Assembly (NCBI RefSeq): GCF_034009455.1
Contig: NZ_CP125380.1
Coordinates: 3,547,501-3,611,500, forward strand
Length of the DNA stretch: 64,000 nucleotides
Source: Pseudomonas sp. P5_109
GTDB taxonomy: Bacteria; Pseudomonadota; Gammaproteobacteria; Pseudomonadales; Pseudomonadaceae
Direction: 5' to 3'
Below the pieces are notes generated by a model. That model did not search any database. It saw nothing but the letters and a program-made list of their open reading frames with translations, and was not told the origin of the DNA. Position 1 is the stretch's first letter, and every line of letters begins with the position of its first letter. The translations under genes and the position numbers were made by a program. Below are positions 17,763 through 28,387 of the stretch, one piece after another.

Positions 17763-17769
17763 TCGATTC

Positions 17770-18278
17770 GCCAGCAAGCCAGCTCCTACAGGTTCAACGC
17801 GACCCTCTGTAGGAGCCGGCTTGCTGGCGATGGATTCCAGAGCGCCGCGTTTATCCAGGTTACACGCGTCATCGTTAACGACCATCGCTGGCAAGCCAGC
17901 TCCTACAGGTTCAACGCGATCCCCTGTAGGAGCCGGCTTGCTGGCGATGGATTCCAGAGCGCTGAGTTTATCCAGGTTACACGCGTTATCGTTAACGACC
18001 ATCGCTGGCAAGCCAGCTCCTACAGGTTCAACGCGACCCTCTGTAGGAGCCGGCTTGCTGGCGATGGATTCCAGAGCGCCGCGTTTATCCAGGTTACACG
18101 CGTCATCGTTAACGACCATCGCAAGCAGGCTCGCTCCTACAAGGAACCATGTCCTGGTCGAAATGATGTGAACGCCAAACTGTAGGAGCCGGCTTGCTGG
18201 CGATGGATTCCAGAGCGCCGCGTTTATCCAGGTTAGACGCGTCATCGTTAACGACCATCGCGAGCAGGCTCGCGCCTA
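17770..18278. repeat. Tandem REP/BIME array, 117-bp units
   Basis: This 510-base stretch between the LuxR gene and the amidohydrolase consists almost wholly of REP sequences. TGTAGGAGCCGGCTTGCTGG starts at 17808, 17925, 18042 and 18181. Each copy is followed by a shared spacer (with ATGGATTCCAGAGCGC, then CATCGTTAACGACCATCGC) and an inverted REP GGCAAGCCAGCTCCTACA. Spacing is 117, 117 and 139 bases. The array ends inside the stop codon of the next gene. No other gene is seen. Confidence 0.9.
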
Positions 18279-19745
18279 CAGGGCCGGGTGATAGCGGGCC
18301 GTGCGCCAGAGGTTTTGCGATTCTTCGGTCAGGTGGCGCAGGCCGCTGCGGTCGAGCATGCGTTCCGACTCCTCCTGCACCGCCGCCAGTACCGCCGCTT
18401 CGTCGACGGCGTGTACGGTGTAGTCCTCCATCAGGACCTTGCCATCGACGATGGTGGTACACACGTCCGCGCCGTTGGCGAAGCAAGTGACACGGTGGAC
18501 CGGCATGTTCATCGGCATCAGGTGTGGCTTGTACAGGTCGATCAGAATGATATCGGCTTTCTTGCCGACTTCCAGCGAGCCGATCTCATGGTCCATCGAC
18601 AGTGCCTTGGCGGCGTCGATAGTGACCATTTCCAGCACCTTGCCCTGGGGCAGGATGTCCGGGTCGCGGAAATGCCGGCGGTGGTAGTGCATGCACTGGA
18701 ACATGTGGCGGAACATGTCATAACCACGGTCCGGGGCCGCGCCGTCTGACCCGATGGCGACGGTTACATTGGCCTCGATCAGTTCCGGTACCGGGCAGCG
18801 ACCCAGGATCGACATGATGGCGCTCGGGTTGTGCACGATCTTGGTCTGTGTCTCTCGGCACAGGGCGATGTCTTCCTCGGTCAGGTCAATGCAGTGCGAC
18901 ATGAAGGATGTCGGGCCGAGCAGCCCCAGTTCACGATGCGCCAGCGCCAGGGTACCGGCGCGGTGGCCATCCTGGGTGAACGTGAGGCCATGGCGCTGGG
19001 CCAGCGCCAGGTAGTCCTGTGCTTGCTGGCGAAACAGCGGAGCCAACTGAAGATGGCCGGGCTCGTATTGTGGCGCGTACACCGGCAAGGTGATGGCAAT
19101 GCGCACCCGGCCGTCACCCATGCCGTCGCAGCTCCTGGCGATTTCTTCGCAGGTCTCGAACATGGTCTCGAAACTGACGTCGCGCCGAGTCGGCGGTTCG
19201 CTCGACCAGTCCAGGTAAGTATGCGGCCCTGGCGCCCGCGACGGCCCGACCGCGACCACCGAGCGGGTACCGATTTCGGCGATGGCCCGGGCATGGCGTT
19301 GCGCGTAGACCGGGTCGTCGACGCGCATGATCGAATCGCCTCCGCCCAGCAGCGATACGCCAGTGGTGGTGCCGCATTTGAGCCGTTCCAGCGCCGACAA
19401 CCTGGCATCGGCCTCCCAGAATTCGACGCCAGAGGCCGAGGTGTAGATGGCCTGGCAAGCGTCCATCCAGGCATCGCCCTGCCCGCCGCCGATGGTTTTC
19501 AGCATGGCATGGCCGGCATGGGCGTGGCTGTCGATCAAGCCCGGGAGCACCGCCTTGTTGCGTGCATCGATGACTTTGTCAGCAGTGAAGCGCGCCCGCA
19601 GTTCATCCGTGCGCCCCACCGCGACGATGCGGTTGCCGAGCACGGCTACTGCGCCGTCGTTGATGACCCGGCGTTGTTCGTCCACGGTGATGACCACGCC
19701 GTGCTCGATCAACAGGTCTACTTTGGTGAGCGTAGGTTGAGTCAC
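18276..19745 (-). CDS. Amidohydrolase-family deaminase/hydrolase
   Basis: A 489-residue metal-dependent hydrolase of the ATZ/TRZ (chlorohydrolase, SAH/8-oxoguanine deaminase) type. It shows the HxH metal motif PGLIDSHAHAGH near residue 70, a later histidine in TFTQDGHRAG, SHCIDLTEED, and the aspartate motif IGSDGAAPDRG near residue 325, followed by the urease-type C-terminus (GSLEVGKKADIILIDL). It probably removes an amine or other group from a nitrogen-rich heterocycle or guanidine. It overlaps the preceding amidohydrolase by 4 bases. Its TAG stop lies within a REP sequence (CCTGTAGGCGCG), so the last residues may have been altered when the repeat inserted. Confidence 0.88.
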   Translation of the reverse strand: MTQPTLTKVDLLIEHGVVITVDEQRRVINDGAVAVLGNRIVAVGRTDELRARFTADKVIDARNKAVLPGLIDSHAHAGHAMLKTIGGGQGDAWMDACQAIYTSASGVEFWEADARLSALERLKCGTTTGVSLLGGGDSIMRVDDPVYAQRHARAIAEIGTRSVVAVGPSRAPGPHTYLDWSSEPPTRRDVSFETMFETCEEIARSCDGMGDGRVRIAITLPVYAPQYEPGHLQLAPLFRQQAQDYLALAQRHGLTFTQDGHRAGTLALAHRELGLLGPTSFMSHCIDLTEEDIALCRETQTKIVHNPSAIMSILGRCPVPELIEANVTVAIGSDGAAPDRGYDMFRHMFQCMHYHRRHFRDPDILPQGKVLEMVTIDAAKALSMDHEIGSLEVGKKADIILIDLYKPHLMPMNMPVHRVTCFANGADVCTTIVDGKVLMEDYTVHAVDEAAVLAAVQEESERMLDRSGLRHLTEESQNLWRTARYHPAL

Positions 19746-20941
19746 AAGCGGCTCCGCAGCAGATGGCCATTTTTCGCCACGACAACTCCGCGGCTGATCA
19801 CCGTGCGCGCCAGTGGACGCGCCACGACGGCTTCAGCCAGCGTCTCTGCAGGCAGCAACAACAGGTTGGCGGATTGCCCCGTTGCCAATCCGTAATCGCT
19901 GCGCCCAAGTGCCCGGGCGCCGTTGCTGGCGGCGGCTTCGAACGCCGTGCCGATTTCAGGGTCGGTGCGCATGCCGCAACGCAATGCGAGCAGCATCGCG
20001 CGCTCGAGCATGTCGCCGTTGCCCATTGGGGTCCAGGCGTCGCGAATGCCATCGGAACCGAGGCAGACGTTTACCCCCGCCGAGAGCAGTTCTGCAAAGG
20101 GCGGTATGGCAATATCGGAAGGCGCCGTGGTCATGATTGAAATCCGGTTGGCAGCCAGGCGCTCAGCCAACGGCAGTACCTGGGCCCAGTCTTTCATGCC
20201 CAGGCAAAAGGCATGGCTGATCATCACCCGCCCCTGACGCTGATAGCGCTCGGTGAAGTCAATGATCCGGGCAATCTGCCAGAGCCCCAGCTCCCCACCG
20301 TCATGCAGGTGGATATCGATACCGCGATCGAACCTGTCCGCCAGCTCGAAGAGGATCGACAGGTGCGCAATCGGATCGTTGTCTATGCCGCAGGGGTCCA
20401 GCCCCCCTACCACCTCGACCCCAAGCTCCAGGGCTTCGCGCATCAATGCTTCAACCCCGGGGCGGTTGACCAGGCCAACCTGAGGGAAGGTGACGAACTC
20501 GATATCGACCAGGTCGGCGTAGCGCTCGCGCAGCTCCAGCATGGCTTGCACATGCTCGATACCCAGCTCGGGATCGGCGTCTACATGACAACGGAACGTC
20601 AGCGAGCCGCGCGCGATGCATTGCTCCAGTAGGGCCCCCGCCCGTTCGGCGATGGGTGATTTGAGTTCGCGCAGGATCTGGCGCTCATTGGCGATACGCG
20701 CCTTGAGGTTCGGACCGGCACTGTGGGGCCGCCACGGTTGGCCCCACAGGGTCTTGTCCAGATGGATGTGGCTTTCCACCAGCGACGGCACGAGCAGTTG
20801 ACCTTGCCCGTCAAGGTCAGGCCCGGCAACCGGATTGCCACTGGCTGGCTGACGGTCGCCGATACGACCGTCGACAATCTGCAGGTCTTCCATTTCGCCG
20901 CCATAGGGGCGGACATTACGCAACCAGAACGATTGGATCAT
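19742..20941 (-). CDS. Amidohydrolase, cytosine deaminase-like
   Basis: A 399-residue amidohydrolase resembling CodA-type deaminases: HxH in VESHIHLDKTLWG near residue 60, CHVDADPELG near 115, IDIHLHDGGE near 205, a histidine in VMISHAFCLG, and LGSDGIRDAWTPMGNGDML near 300. The CDE motif of E. coli CodA is replaced by LHDGGE, so cytosine is not necessarily the substrate. The start MIQSFWLRN has GAGG upstream. It is followed with 4-base overlap by a second amidohydrolase and preceded by an amino-acid-type ABC transporter, suggesting uptake and stepwise hydrolysis of one nitrogenous compound. Confidence 0.87.
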   Translation of the reverse strand: MIQSFWLRNVRPYGGEMEDLQIVDGRIGDRQPASGNPVAGPDLDGQGQLLVPSLVESHIHLDKTLWGQPWRPHSAGPNLKARIANERQILRELKSPIAERAGALLEQCIARGSLTFRCHVDADPELGIEHVQAMLELRERYADLVDIEFVTFPQVGLVNRPGVEALMREALELGVEVVGGLDPCGIDNDPIAHLSILFELADRFDRGIDIHLHDGGELGLWQIARIIDFTERYQRQGRVMISHAFCLGMKDWAQVLPLAERLAANRISIMTTAPSDIAIPPFAELLSAGVNVCLGSDGIRDAWTPMGNGDMLERAMLLALRCGMRTDPEIGTAFEAAASNGARALGRSDYGLATGQSANLLLLPAETLAEAVVARPLARTVISRGVVVAKNGHLLRSRL

Positions 20942-20967
20942 TGGAACCTCATCAAACTTTCGAGCAA

Positions 20968-20996
20968 GCCCCTGTCGCACGATAACCGACAGGGGC
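20968..20996 (-). terminator. Hairpin between transporter ATPase and amidohydrolase genes
   Basis: GCCCCTGTCG / CGACAGGGGC form a perfect 10-bp stem with a 9-base loop in the 80-base gap between the ATPase gene and the first amidohydrolase. There is no clear T-run on the minus strand, so it may act as a partial terminator or mRNA stabiliser. Confidence 0.5.
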
Positions 20997-21021
20997 TCTG
21001 TTTACGGAATCACCGCAAGGG

Positions 21022-21789
<768 letters not shown>

Positions 21790-21814
21790 GGTTTTGACCT
21801 TGCGTATGCGGCCT

Positions 21815-22528
21815 TCAGGCGGCCTGTGGTTTCAGGAAGGCCAGCCAGCGGGTTTCACCGCGACGAAATAGCCAGACAAGCGAGAGCGCAATCGCCGCGT
21901 ACAACAGTGCAGCGATGAAGAAAGCCTCGAACGACGCATAGGTCGCCGAGTTGACGTCGCGGGCGACCTTCAGCAGGTCGGGAACCGTGGCGGTGAATGC
22001 CACCGAGGTTGAATGCAGCATCATGATCACCTCGTTGCTGTAGTACGGCAGTGCGCGACGCAGCGCCGAGGGCAGGATGATGCGCTGGTACAGGTTGAAC
22101 CTCGACAGGCCGAAGGCCCGGGCCGCCTCTACTTCGCCGTACGGCACCGACCTGATCGCGCCAGCGAAGACCTCCGTGGTGTAGGCGCAGGTATTGAGCG
22201 CGAACGCCAGCACCGTGCAGTTGAAGCCTTCGCGAAAGAACATGTCGAGGAATTCGTGCTCGCGCACCACGCTCAGGCTGTAGACACCGGTGTAGATGAT
22301 CAACAGCTGTATATAGAGCGGCGTGCCACGAAACACATAGGTGTAGAACCAGACCGGAAGCCGGACAAAGCGGTTTTTTGATACGCGGGCCACGGCCAGC
22401 GGCACCGACAGCACGAACCCGATCGCGATCGACAGCACCAGCAGCCACAGGGTTATTGCCAGGCCGGAAAAGTTGGCGCCGTCCGACCACAAATACGCTT
22501 GCCAGTATTCCTGGATAATCTCAATCAC
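21815..22528 (-). CDS. Polar amino acid-type ABC transporter permease (HisM-like)
   Basis: A 237-residue inner-membrane protein with about five hydrophobic segments. The permease loop [35 protein letters not shown] (given here as the EAAR...LP region near residue 145) is the EAA motif contacting the ATPase. [16 protein letters not shown] is characteristic of HisM/OccM proteins. It overlaps the preceding permease gene by 4 bases, showing tight coupling of the two channel subunits. Confidence 0.91.
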   Translation of the reverse strand: MIEIIQEYWQAYLWSDGANFSGLAITLWLLVLSIAIGFVLSVPLAVARVSKNRFVRLPVWFYTYVFRGTPLYIQLLIIYTGVYSLSVVREHEFLDMFFREGFNCTVLAFALNTCAYTTEVFAGAIRSVPYGEVEAARAFGLSRFNLYQRIILPSALRRALPYYSNEVIMMLHSTSVAFTATVPDLLKVARDVNSATYASFEAFFIAALLYAAIALSLVWLFRRGETRWLAFLKPQAA

Positions 22529-23214
22529 AGTTCAGCCTCCCGAACACCGACGGAGTAATGGTGCTTGAGCCAGATCAAGACGCCGTTCGAGACAGTGGTA
22601 ATGAACAGGTAGATCAGCGCACCGATCACGGTGAAATAGAACAGCTGCATGGAGCTTTTCCCGGCGTCCTGGGTGGCCCTGACGATATCGGACAGACCGA
22701 TGATGGACACCAGCGCGGTCGCCTTGATCATCACCTGCCAGTTGTTGGCAATGCCGGGCAAGGCAAAACGCATCATTTGCGGGAACAGAATCCGGTAGAA
22801 CGCCTGCCATGGGCTCAGGCCATAGGCCATGGCGGCCTCTGTCTGGCCACGCGGGACCGCCTGGAAAGCACCGCGAAAGGTTTCGGTGAAGTAGGCGCCG
22901 TAGATAAACCCCAGCGTCGCTACACCGGCAAGAAAGGGATCGATATCGATCTGATCCATTCCAAGCCCTTCGGTGACCTGATTGAGGACAATCTGGATGC
23001 TGTAGAACAGCAACAGCATGGTCACAAGGTCCGGAACACTGCGTATCAGCGTGGTATAGAGGGTGGCGACATTGCGCAGCCACCGATTGCCTGACAACTT
23101 GGAGCTGGCGCCTGCCAGACCGATCACTACTGCGGTCAGCAGCGATAACATGGCCAGCTTCAGTGTCATCCAGGTGCCGCTTGCGATCAGCGGCCCATAG
23201 TCTACCAAGGACAT
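22525..23214 (-). CDS. Polar amino acid-type ABC transporter permease (HisQ-like)
   Basis: A 229-residue permease with RSVPDLVTMLLLFYS and the loop QTEAAMAYGLSPWQAFYRILFPQ, both diagnostic of HisQ/OccQ proteins. The start MSLVDYGPLIASGTW is preceded by AAGGAGA-like sequence; a longer frame upstream lacks conservation. It pairs with the HisM-like protein. The substrate-binding protein gene lies 134 bases upstream on the same strand. Confidence 0.91.
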   Translation of the reverse strand: MSLVDYGPLIASGTWMTLKLAMLSLLTAVVIGLAGASSKLSGNRWLRNVATLYTTLIRSVPDLVTMLLLFYSIQIVLNQVTEGLGMDQIDIDPFLAGVATLGFIYGAYFTETFRGAFQAVPRGQTEAAMAYGLSPWQAFYRILFPQMMRFALPGIANNWQVMIKATALVSIIGLSDIVRATQDAGKSSMQLFYFTVIGALIYLFITTVSNGVLIWLKHHYSVGVREAEL

Positions 23215-23348
23215 TGCATTCTCCTTGAGTTCGATAGCCCAGCTTGTGCCGGTTATCTTTTTCAATTGTGTTGTTCTTGTTTTTGAATGCCGCAAAAGCC
23301 TGGATTCGCAACGTGTTCGAAGGCTCACTGCCTGCAACTTGAAATCAA

Positions 23349-24119
23349 TCAGTTGTACACATCAAAGGAGAAGTATTTGTCGGAGATGGTCTGGTAAGTG
23401 CCGTCCTTGATGATCTCGGCCAGCGCCCCGTTGATCTGTTCGCGAAGTTCATTGTCATCCTTGCGCAAACCGATTCCCGCACCCACGCCGAGGGTTTTCG
23501 GGTCGCGTATCTCCGGGCCGGCAAAGGCGAAATCACGACCGTTCTGGGTTTTCAGGAAGCCCAGGTCGGCCTGCACGGAAGATTGCAGCGCTGCATCCAG
23601 GCGGCCGGCCATCAAGTCCTGGTAAACCATGTCCTGGTTCTGGTAGGTCATGACGGTGACGCCCTTGGGCGCCCAATAAGCCCGGGCATAGGTTTCCGAC
23701 GTCGAGCCCTGCTCGATCCCTACCCGCTTGCCTTGAAGGGATTCGGGCGTTGGCAGCAGATCCGAGCCTTTTTTCGCCAGCAGACGCGGCAGGACATTAC
23801 TGATCTTGTCGGAGAAGGCGATTTGCGCCTGGCGCTTCTCGGTCACGCTCATGGAGGAAAGGATGCCGTCGAACTTCTTGGCTTTCAGCGCCGGGATGAT
23901 GCCGTCGAAGGCGTTCTCGACCCATACACATTTGACCTTGAGCTTCTCGCAGATCGCATTGCCCAGGTCGATATCGAAACCCACAAGCGAGCCATCGGGC
24001 GCTTTCGACTCGAACGGGGCGTAAGTGGGGTCAACGCCAAAGCGAATGACTTGCAAGTCTTTCGCATAGACGCCGCTGGCGGCCAAGGCGAGAACAACTG
24101 AAACGGCTAACTTCTTCAT
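23349..24119 (-). CDS. Periplasmic substrate-binding protein (family 3, cationic amino acid/opine type)
   Basis: A 256-residue protein. The signal peptide MKKLAVSVVLALAASGVYA is followed by the mature start KDLQVIRFGVDPTYAPFES. The pattern VGFDIDLGNAICEKL...WVENAFDGIIPALKAKKFD is the family 3 signature. It binds the ligand for the HisQMP-like transporter. The two amidohydrolases in the same array suggest that the ligand is a nitrogen-rich compound rather than a common amino acid. Confidence 0.9.
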   Translation of the reverse strand: MKKLAVSVVLALAASGVYAKDLQVIRFGVDPTYAPFESKAPDGSLVGFDIDLGNAICEKLKVKCVWVENAFDGIIPALKAKKFDGILSSMSVTEKRQAQIAFSDKISNVLPRLLAKKGSDLLPTPESLQGKRVGIEQGSTSETYARAYWAPKGVTVMTYQNQDMVYQDLMAGRLDAALQSSVQADLGFLKTQNGRDFAFAGPEIRDPKTLGVGAGIGLRKDDNELREQINGALAEIIKDGTYQTISDKYFSFDVYN

Positions 24120-24204
24120 ATCAATCTCCGTAGGCACAGTGGTACTGGCGTTTAAGGGTGGCCAGTTCTGTTTGGTTTTTTGTATTTGTATTGTTTAACC
24201 TAGG

Positions 24205-25440
24205 TCACAACGTTTGCATGCTGGGTCGGTAGCTCGCCGGGGAGAACGTGAAGGTCAGCACCGCCATCACGGCGAGCACCCCGATGTGCAGCCACCATCC
24301 GGTGGTGAAGCTGGCACCGGAGTCGCGCAGCCAGCCGATCAACCAGGGAGCAGTCGAGGCGAGCACAAACCCGATGCCTTGGACGAAAGCCGCCAAGGTC
24401 CCGGCCGCCTGCGCGCCGGGCAAGTGGTCGAGGCTGACAATCAGGCTGAGCGAAAAGAACCCGCCAAGGCCGAAACCGGCCGATGCGACCCACAACCACG
24501 GTGCGGCGTTGGGGGCCAGCGCGAAGCCGGCGAAACCCACGGCCTGCAGCGCTATCGTCAGCCACAGGGCAGCGCGCCGGTCAATGCTGCGGCGGGCGAG
24601 CATCGGCATGGCGAACGCCGCCGTCGCCTGGAACATCGCCAGCCACGCGAGCAGGTTGCCCGAGGCTTGCAGGCTCATGTTCTGCTGCTGGTAGAAGGAC
24701 GGCAGCCAGGCCACCAGGCTTGAGTAGCCGCTGTTGGTGAGTCCGAAGTAGGCGGCCAACTGCCACGCGCGGCGATTCTTGAAGAAGCTGAAGGTCTTGA
24801 TCGGTGCCGGTCCGCCAGCGGCAATCGGCGCATTGCGTGGTGCACACACCAGCCAAAGCAAAAACACCGCAAGCGCTGGCAACGCCCAGACGGAAAGCCC
24901 CAGCCTCCAGCCGCCATACGCATGCAGCCAGGTGCTGGCCAGCGAGCCTAGCGCCCCGCCGCCGACCAATGCCGCCGAGTAGAGCCCCATCACCATCGCA
25001 ATCCGTTCAGGAAACCAGCGCTTGGCGACACCCGGTATCAAGGCCTGGATCACCGCCACGCCGGTGCCGGCGATACCGGCGCCGATGATCAACTGCGCCC
25101 CGTCCTTGACCACGGCGCGCGACGCGCAACCGAGCATCAACAGCAACAATGCGCCGGCCAGCGCGCGCTTCTCGCCGAAGCGCCGTGCGACACCGATGCC
25201 AATAAAGGCAATCAGGCCCATCAGCACGAAGGGCAAGGTGGTCAGCATCGCGGCGGCGCGAAAATCGAGGCCAATGTCGGCGCGCACCAGGTCGAGCACC
25301 GGCCCTACCGAAGTCAGAAATGGCCGCAGGTTCAAGCCCAGCAACACCAGCAGCACCAGTGCGACCAGGGACACCTCACCAGCGCGCGGCACGTGCGTAG
25401 CGATGCAAGCCGATCCGCGGTCAGTCACGTCAGTGGTCAT
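24205..25440 (-). CDS. CynX/NimT-family MFS transporter
   Basis: About 411 residues with 12 predicted membrane helices. The segment LLVLLGLNLRPFLTSVGPVL is the conserved first helix of cyanate/nitroimidazole-type (CynX, NimT) transporters. The start at 25440 (MTTDVTDRG) is chosen because AGGG lies 8 bases upstream; in-frame ATG (25458) and TTG (25467) starts are possible. It is divergent from a LysR-type gene, a usual arrangement for a regulated exporter or importer. Substrate unknown. Confidence 0.85.
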   Translation of the reverse strand: MTTDVTDRGSACIATHVPRAGEVSLVALVLLVLLGLNLRPFLTSVGPVLDLVRADIGLDFRAAAMLTTLPFVLMGLIAFIGIGVARRFGEKRALAGALLLLMLGCASRAVVKDGAQLIIGAGIAGTGVAVIQALIPGVAKRWFPERIAMVMGLYSAALVGGGALGSLASTWLHAYGGWRLGLSVWALPALAVFLLWLVCAPRNAPIAAGGPAPIKTFSFFKNRRAWQLAAYFGLTNSGYSSLVAWLPSFYQQQNMSLQASGNLLAWLAMFQATAAFAMPMLARRSIDRRAALWLTIALQAVGFAGFALAPNAAPWLWVASAGFGLGGFFSLSLIVSLDHLPGAQAAGTLAAFVQGIGFVLASTAPWLIGWLRDSGASFTTGWWLHIGVLAVMAVLTFTFSPASYRPSMQTL

Positions 25441-25558
25441 CACATTTACCCTGGTCATTCTGGTCAAGAAGTCCGCATCAGCGGCTGTTCTTAAAGATTA
25501 AGAGCAGGTGCTATTATTCGGAAATGAAATGATCGAATGACTATTAGTGGGGAATGTA

Positions 25559-26425
25559 ATGACTTCGGCACTGATCGATCCGTTGCTGCTCAAGAGTTTC
25601 GTCGCGGTGGTCGAGAGCGGCAGCTTCACCCGCGCCGGCGAGCGCGTGCACCTCAGCCAGTCGACCATCAGTCAACAGTTGAAGCGGCTCGAGGAGCAAC
25701 TCGGCTGCGAGCTGGTCAACCGCAACGGGCGCTACGTCGGCACCACCGAGGACGGCGAACGCCTGCTCGGTTATGCGCGCCGGCTCCTGGGGCTGATGGA
25801 AGAAGTCGTCGAAGAATTTCGCAAAGGCCACGCACAGGGCGAATTGCACATCGGCGTGCCGGAAGACTTTGCCTCAGACTTGCTGACGCCGACGCTGGGC
25901 GCCTTCGCACGCGCGAATCCGTCGATAAGGCTGGAAATCAGCAGCGGGCTGAGCAACACGCTCTGGCAGCAATTCAGTGCCGGCGACTACGACCTGGTGC
26001 TGGTCAAGCAGCGCCCGGGACAGGTCGTGGGGCACGCCGCCTGGCCCGAACCGCTCGCCTGGTTCGACAGCCTTAACGAGCCGACCTACGAACGCGACCC
26101 GCTGCCATTGGTGGTGTTTCCGGTCGGCGGCTTGTATCGCGATGAAATGATCCACGCGCTCGAGAGCGCCGGCCGACGCTGGAGCATCGGCTACAGCAGC
26201 GCGAGCCTGGCGAGCGTACGCTCGGCGGTCGCCGATGGTCTCGGCGTCAGCGTGCTCCCGGCGCGACTGGCCCTGCCCGGCCACCGACGCTTGGGTACAG
26301 CCCAATCCTTCCCCGAACTGGCGCCACTGGAAATCGCCCTGCACCTGCGCCCCGACGCCCCACGCCGGGTGATCGACCTGGCCGAACAGCTGAAAAAACT
26401 CTGCGCCCAGGTGACCGCCCAATGA
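25559..26425 (+). CDS. LysR-family transcriptional regulator
   Basis: A 288-residue regulator. The N-terminal winged helix reads LLKSFVAVVESGSFTRAGERVHLSQSTISQQLKRLEEQLG, of which SQSTISQQLKRLEEQLG is the recognition region, followed by a periplasmic-binding-like effector domain. The start at 25559 is preferred over an in-frame GTG 12 bases upstream because the upstream GTGGGGA then serves as ribosome site. It probably controls the divergent CynX-like gene. Its stop is directly adjacent to the stop of the convergent AraC-type gene. Confidence 0.9.
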   Translation: MTSALIDPLLLKSFVAVVESGSFTRAGERVHLSQSTISQQLKRLEEQLGCELVNRNGRYVGTTEDGERLLGYARRLLGLMEEVVEEFRKGHAQGELHIGVPEDFASDLLTPTLGAFARANPSIRLEISSGLSNTLWQQFSAGDYDLVLVKQRPGQVVGHAAWPEPLAWFDSLNEPTYERDPLPLVVFPVGGLYRDEMIHALESAGRRWSIGYSSASLASVRSAVADGLGVSVLPARLALPGHRRLGTAQSFPELAPLEIALHLRPDAPRRVIDLAEQLKKLCAQVTAQ

Positions 26426-27430
26426 TCAGTCTTCGGACGTATGTTGGTCCCGCCAGTTTCTCGGAGAAAACCCGGTCCACTGCTTGAAATGTCGACTGAA
26501 CACCGAGACATCGGCGTAACCCAGGTTCAACGCCAGATCGGTGATGCTGGTTTTGTCCCGCAACAGGTTCTGCTTGGCGATTTCCAGACGGGTCTCCTGC
26601 AGCAACTGACTGAAACGGCTGCCTTCGGCCTGCAGGCGTTTTTGCAGGACCCGTGGTTGCAAGCCCAGTGAGTTGCTGACCGCCTCGATACTGCACTCGC
26701 CCGTGTGCAGGAGACCGCCGATCAGATGGCAGACTTGCGCCTTGAGGTTGTCCGGGTACTGGTTCTTGAGCAGTTGCATGCGATGCAGCAGGTGTTCGCG
26801 CATCAGCTCTTCATTGGCCTGCGGTGAGCGCTTGAGGAATTCAAGTGGAAAACTGATGCCGTCGAAGGTGCTGTCGAAACGCAGCCTGCCGTAGACCCCT
26901 GTCGCCTGCCACAGGGCGCTTTTCGCCGCGCCTTGTTGCAGATGCAGGCGGATCTGCGGGCTATCGGCCCCGGCGAGGATTTTCACCGCGTTGAACAGTT
27001 GCGCCGCGCTGAGCTGGCTCAGCTGCAGCAGACCGCTGTCATTGCTGAAGTCGAAACTCAAGCGGATCTCGGCGCGCTCTCCCCGCTGGCCTATCTCCAG
27101 GTGCAACCCGCTGGCGTGCAAATACAGGTATTGCCGGGCAAAGCTCAACGCGTCCCCCACCGTCGGCTGCCGGCTGCCAGATAGCGCAACGTCGCCAATC
27201 GCCAACAGGTTCTGGCGCGACGCCAGGCGCAGCGCGAACAGCGGCTCCTGGCATTGACGCGCGGTCTCATCAAGCAAGTCGGCGGTCTTCTCGTAGGACA
27301 GGTAGCTGTTGGGTTGGCGCAATTGGGCCACGACCATCCCGGCGTCACGCAGCAGGTTCATCGGGTTCTGCCCGAGTTGGGACACCAGGGTGCTGTAGCC
27401 CTCGATTGCGCCACTGCGTAGTAGAAACAT
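26426..27430 (-). CDS. AraC-family transcriptional regulator
   Basis: A 334-residue regulator. An N-terminal arabinose-binding-like domain of the OruR/ArgR-unrelated PF12625 type covers residues about 20-200. The C-terminal AraC domain shows SIEAVSNSLGLQPRVLQKRL and ITDLALNLGYADVSVFSRHFKQWTG (second helix-turn-helix, residues about 295-320). Homologues regulate amino acid or choline/ornithine use. No target is evident; the divergent neighbour is a membrane protein gene at 27595. Confidence 0.88.
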   Translation of the reverse strand: MFLLRSGAIEGYSTLVSQLGQNPMNLLRDAGMVVAQLRQPNSYLSYEKTADLLDETARQCQEPLFALRLASRQNLLAIGDVALSGSRQPTVGDALSFARQYLYLHASGLHLEIGQRGERAEIRLSFDFSNDSGLLQLSQLSAAQLFNAVKILAGADSPQIRLHLQQGAAKSALWQATGVYGRLRFDSTFDGISFPLEFLKRSPQANEELMREHLLHRMQLLKNQYPDNLKAQVCHLIGGLLHTGECSIEAVSNSLGLQPRVLQKRLQAEGSRFSQLLQETRLEIAKQNLLRDKTSITDLALNLGYADVSVFSRHFKQWTGFSPRNWRDQHTSED

Positions 27431-27594
27431 CGTCCATAGTCATCCACGTCAAGGTTCGCAATAAAGCAAGTTTTGCGCCCCTGAAGTCAAGACGTCGTGA
27501 AAGACATCAACGCCTGCTCAGTCTCAGCTAAGTTTCGAGCCGTATCGTCTCCCTTGCGCAAAATTTGGCGCTGCACAGGAGAGGCAACCCGCCC

Positions 27595-28359
27595 ATGAAA
27601 CCCATTACAGCCGGATGGCTCAACAAAGTACCCGAGGTGACGCTGTCATTCTGGGTGATCAAGATCTTGTCCACGACGGTGGGTGAAACCGGCGCGGACT
27701 TCCTCGCTGTCGATGCCGGCCTCGGCCTGGGCTGGACCAGCCTCGGCATGGCGACATTGCTGGCCATCGCACTGTTCATACAGATGCGCAAGACCGCCTG
27801 TTCGCCCTGGATCTACTGGCTGACCGTAGTGCTGGTGAGCATCGTCGGGACCCAGCTCACCGATATCCTGACCGACGTTCTCGACGTCAGCCTGTACACC
27901 AGCACCGCCGTGTTTTCTGTCCTGCTGGCACTCAATTTTCTGCTCTGGTACCGGATGGAACACAACCTGTCGATCCGCGAGATCGTCACGCCACGACGGG
28001 AATGGTTCTACTGGACGACCGTGCTCTGCACCTTTGCCCTCGGTACGGCCGCCGGTGACCTGGCCACCGAAGCACTGGGTCTGGGCTTCACCCTCGGTGC
28101 CGTGATTTTCGCCGCACTGCTCGCCGCGACCCTGGTGGCCTGGCGCCTGGGAGCCAACGTGGTGCTGTCCTTCTGGATCGCCTACATCCTGACCCGGCCG
28201 TTCGGGGCCTCGCTCGGCGATTTGCTGACCCAATCCAAGACTTACGGTGGCCTCGGCATGGGCGCCACCTGGACCAGCGCGATCTTCCTGTGCGTCATCG
28301 TCCTGCTGGTGGCGGTCGCGCAGATCAGCGTCGGCAACCGCAAATCCGTCACTGAATAA
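27595..28359 (+). CDS. Multi-pass membrane protein (COG4705-like)
   Basis: A 254-residue protein with about eight hydrophobic helices and a repeated internal motif: [38 protein letters not shown], and [20 protein letters not shown]. This threefold ...T.GE/GD.... pattern is the mark of the membrane-anchored COG4705 family. AGGAGAGG precedes the start. It is followed by a lipoprotein gene and a two-component system, a recurring association; homologues are linked with metal or acid stress, but no activity is established that can be asserted here. Confidence 0.8.
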   Translation: MKPITAGWLNKVPEVTLSFWVIKILSTTVGETGADFLAVDAGLGLGWTSLGMATLLAIALFIQMRKTACSPWIYWLTVVLVSIVGTQLTDILTDVLDVSLYTSTAVFSVLLALNFLLWYRMEHNLSIREIVTPRREWFYWTTVLCTFALGTAAGDLATEALGLGFTLGAVIFAALLAATLVAWRLGANVVLSFWIAYILTRPFGASLGDLLTQSKTYGGLGMGATWTSAIFLCVIVLLVAVAQISVGNRKSVTE

Positions 28360-28387
28360 CCTTTCAATAGTCCATCAAGGAATCGTC

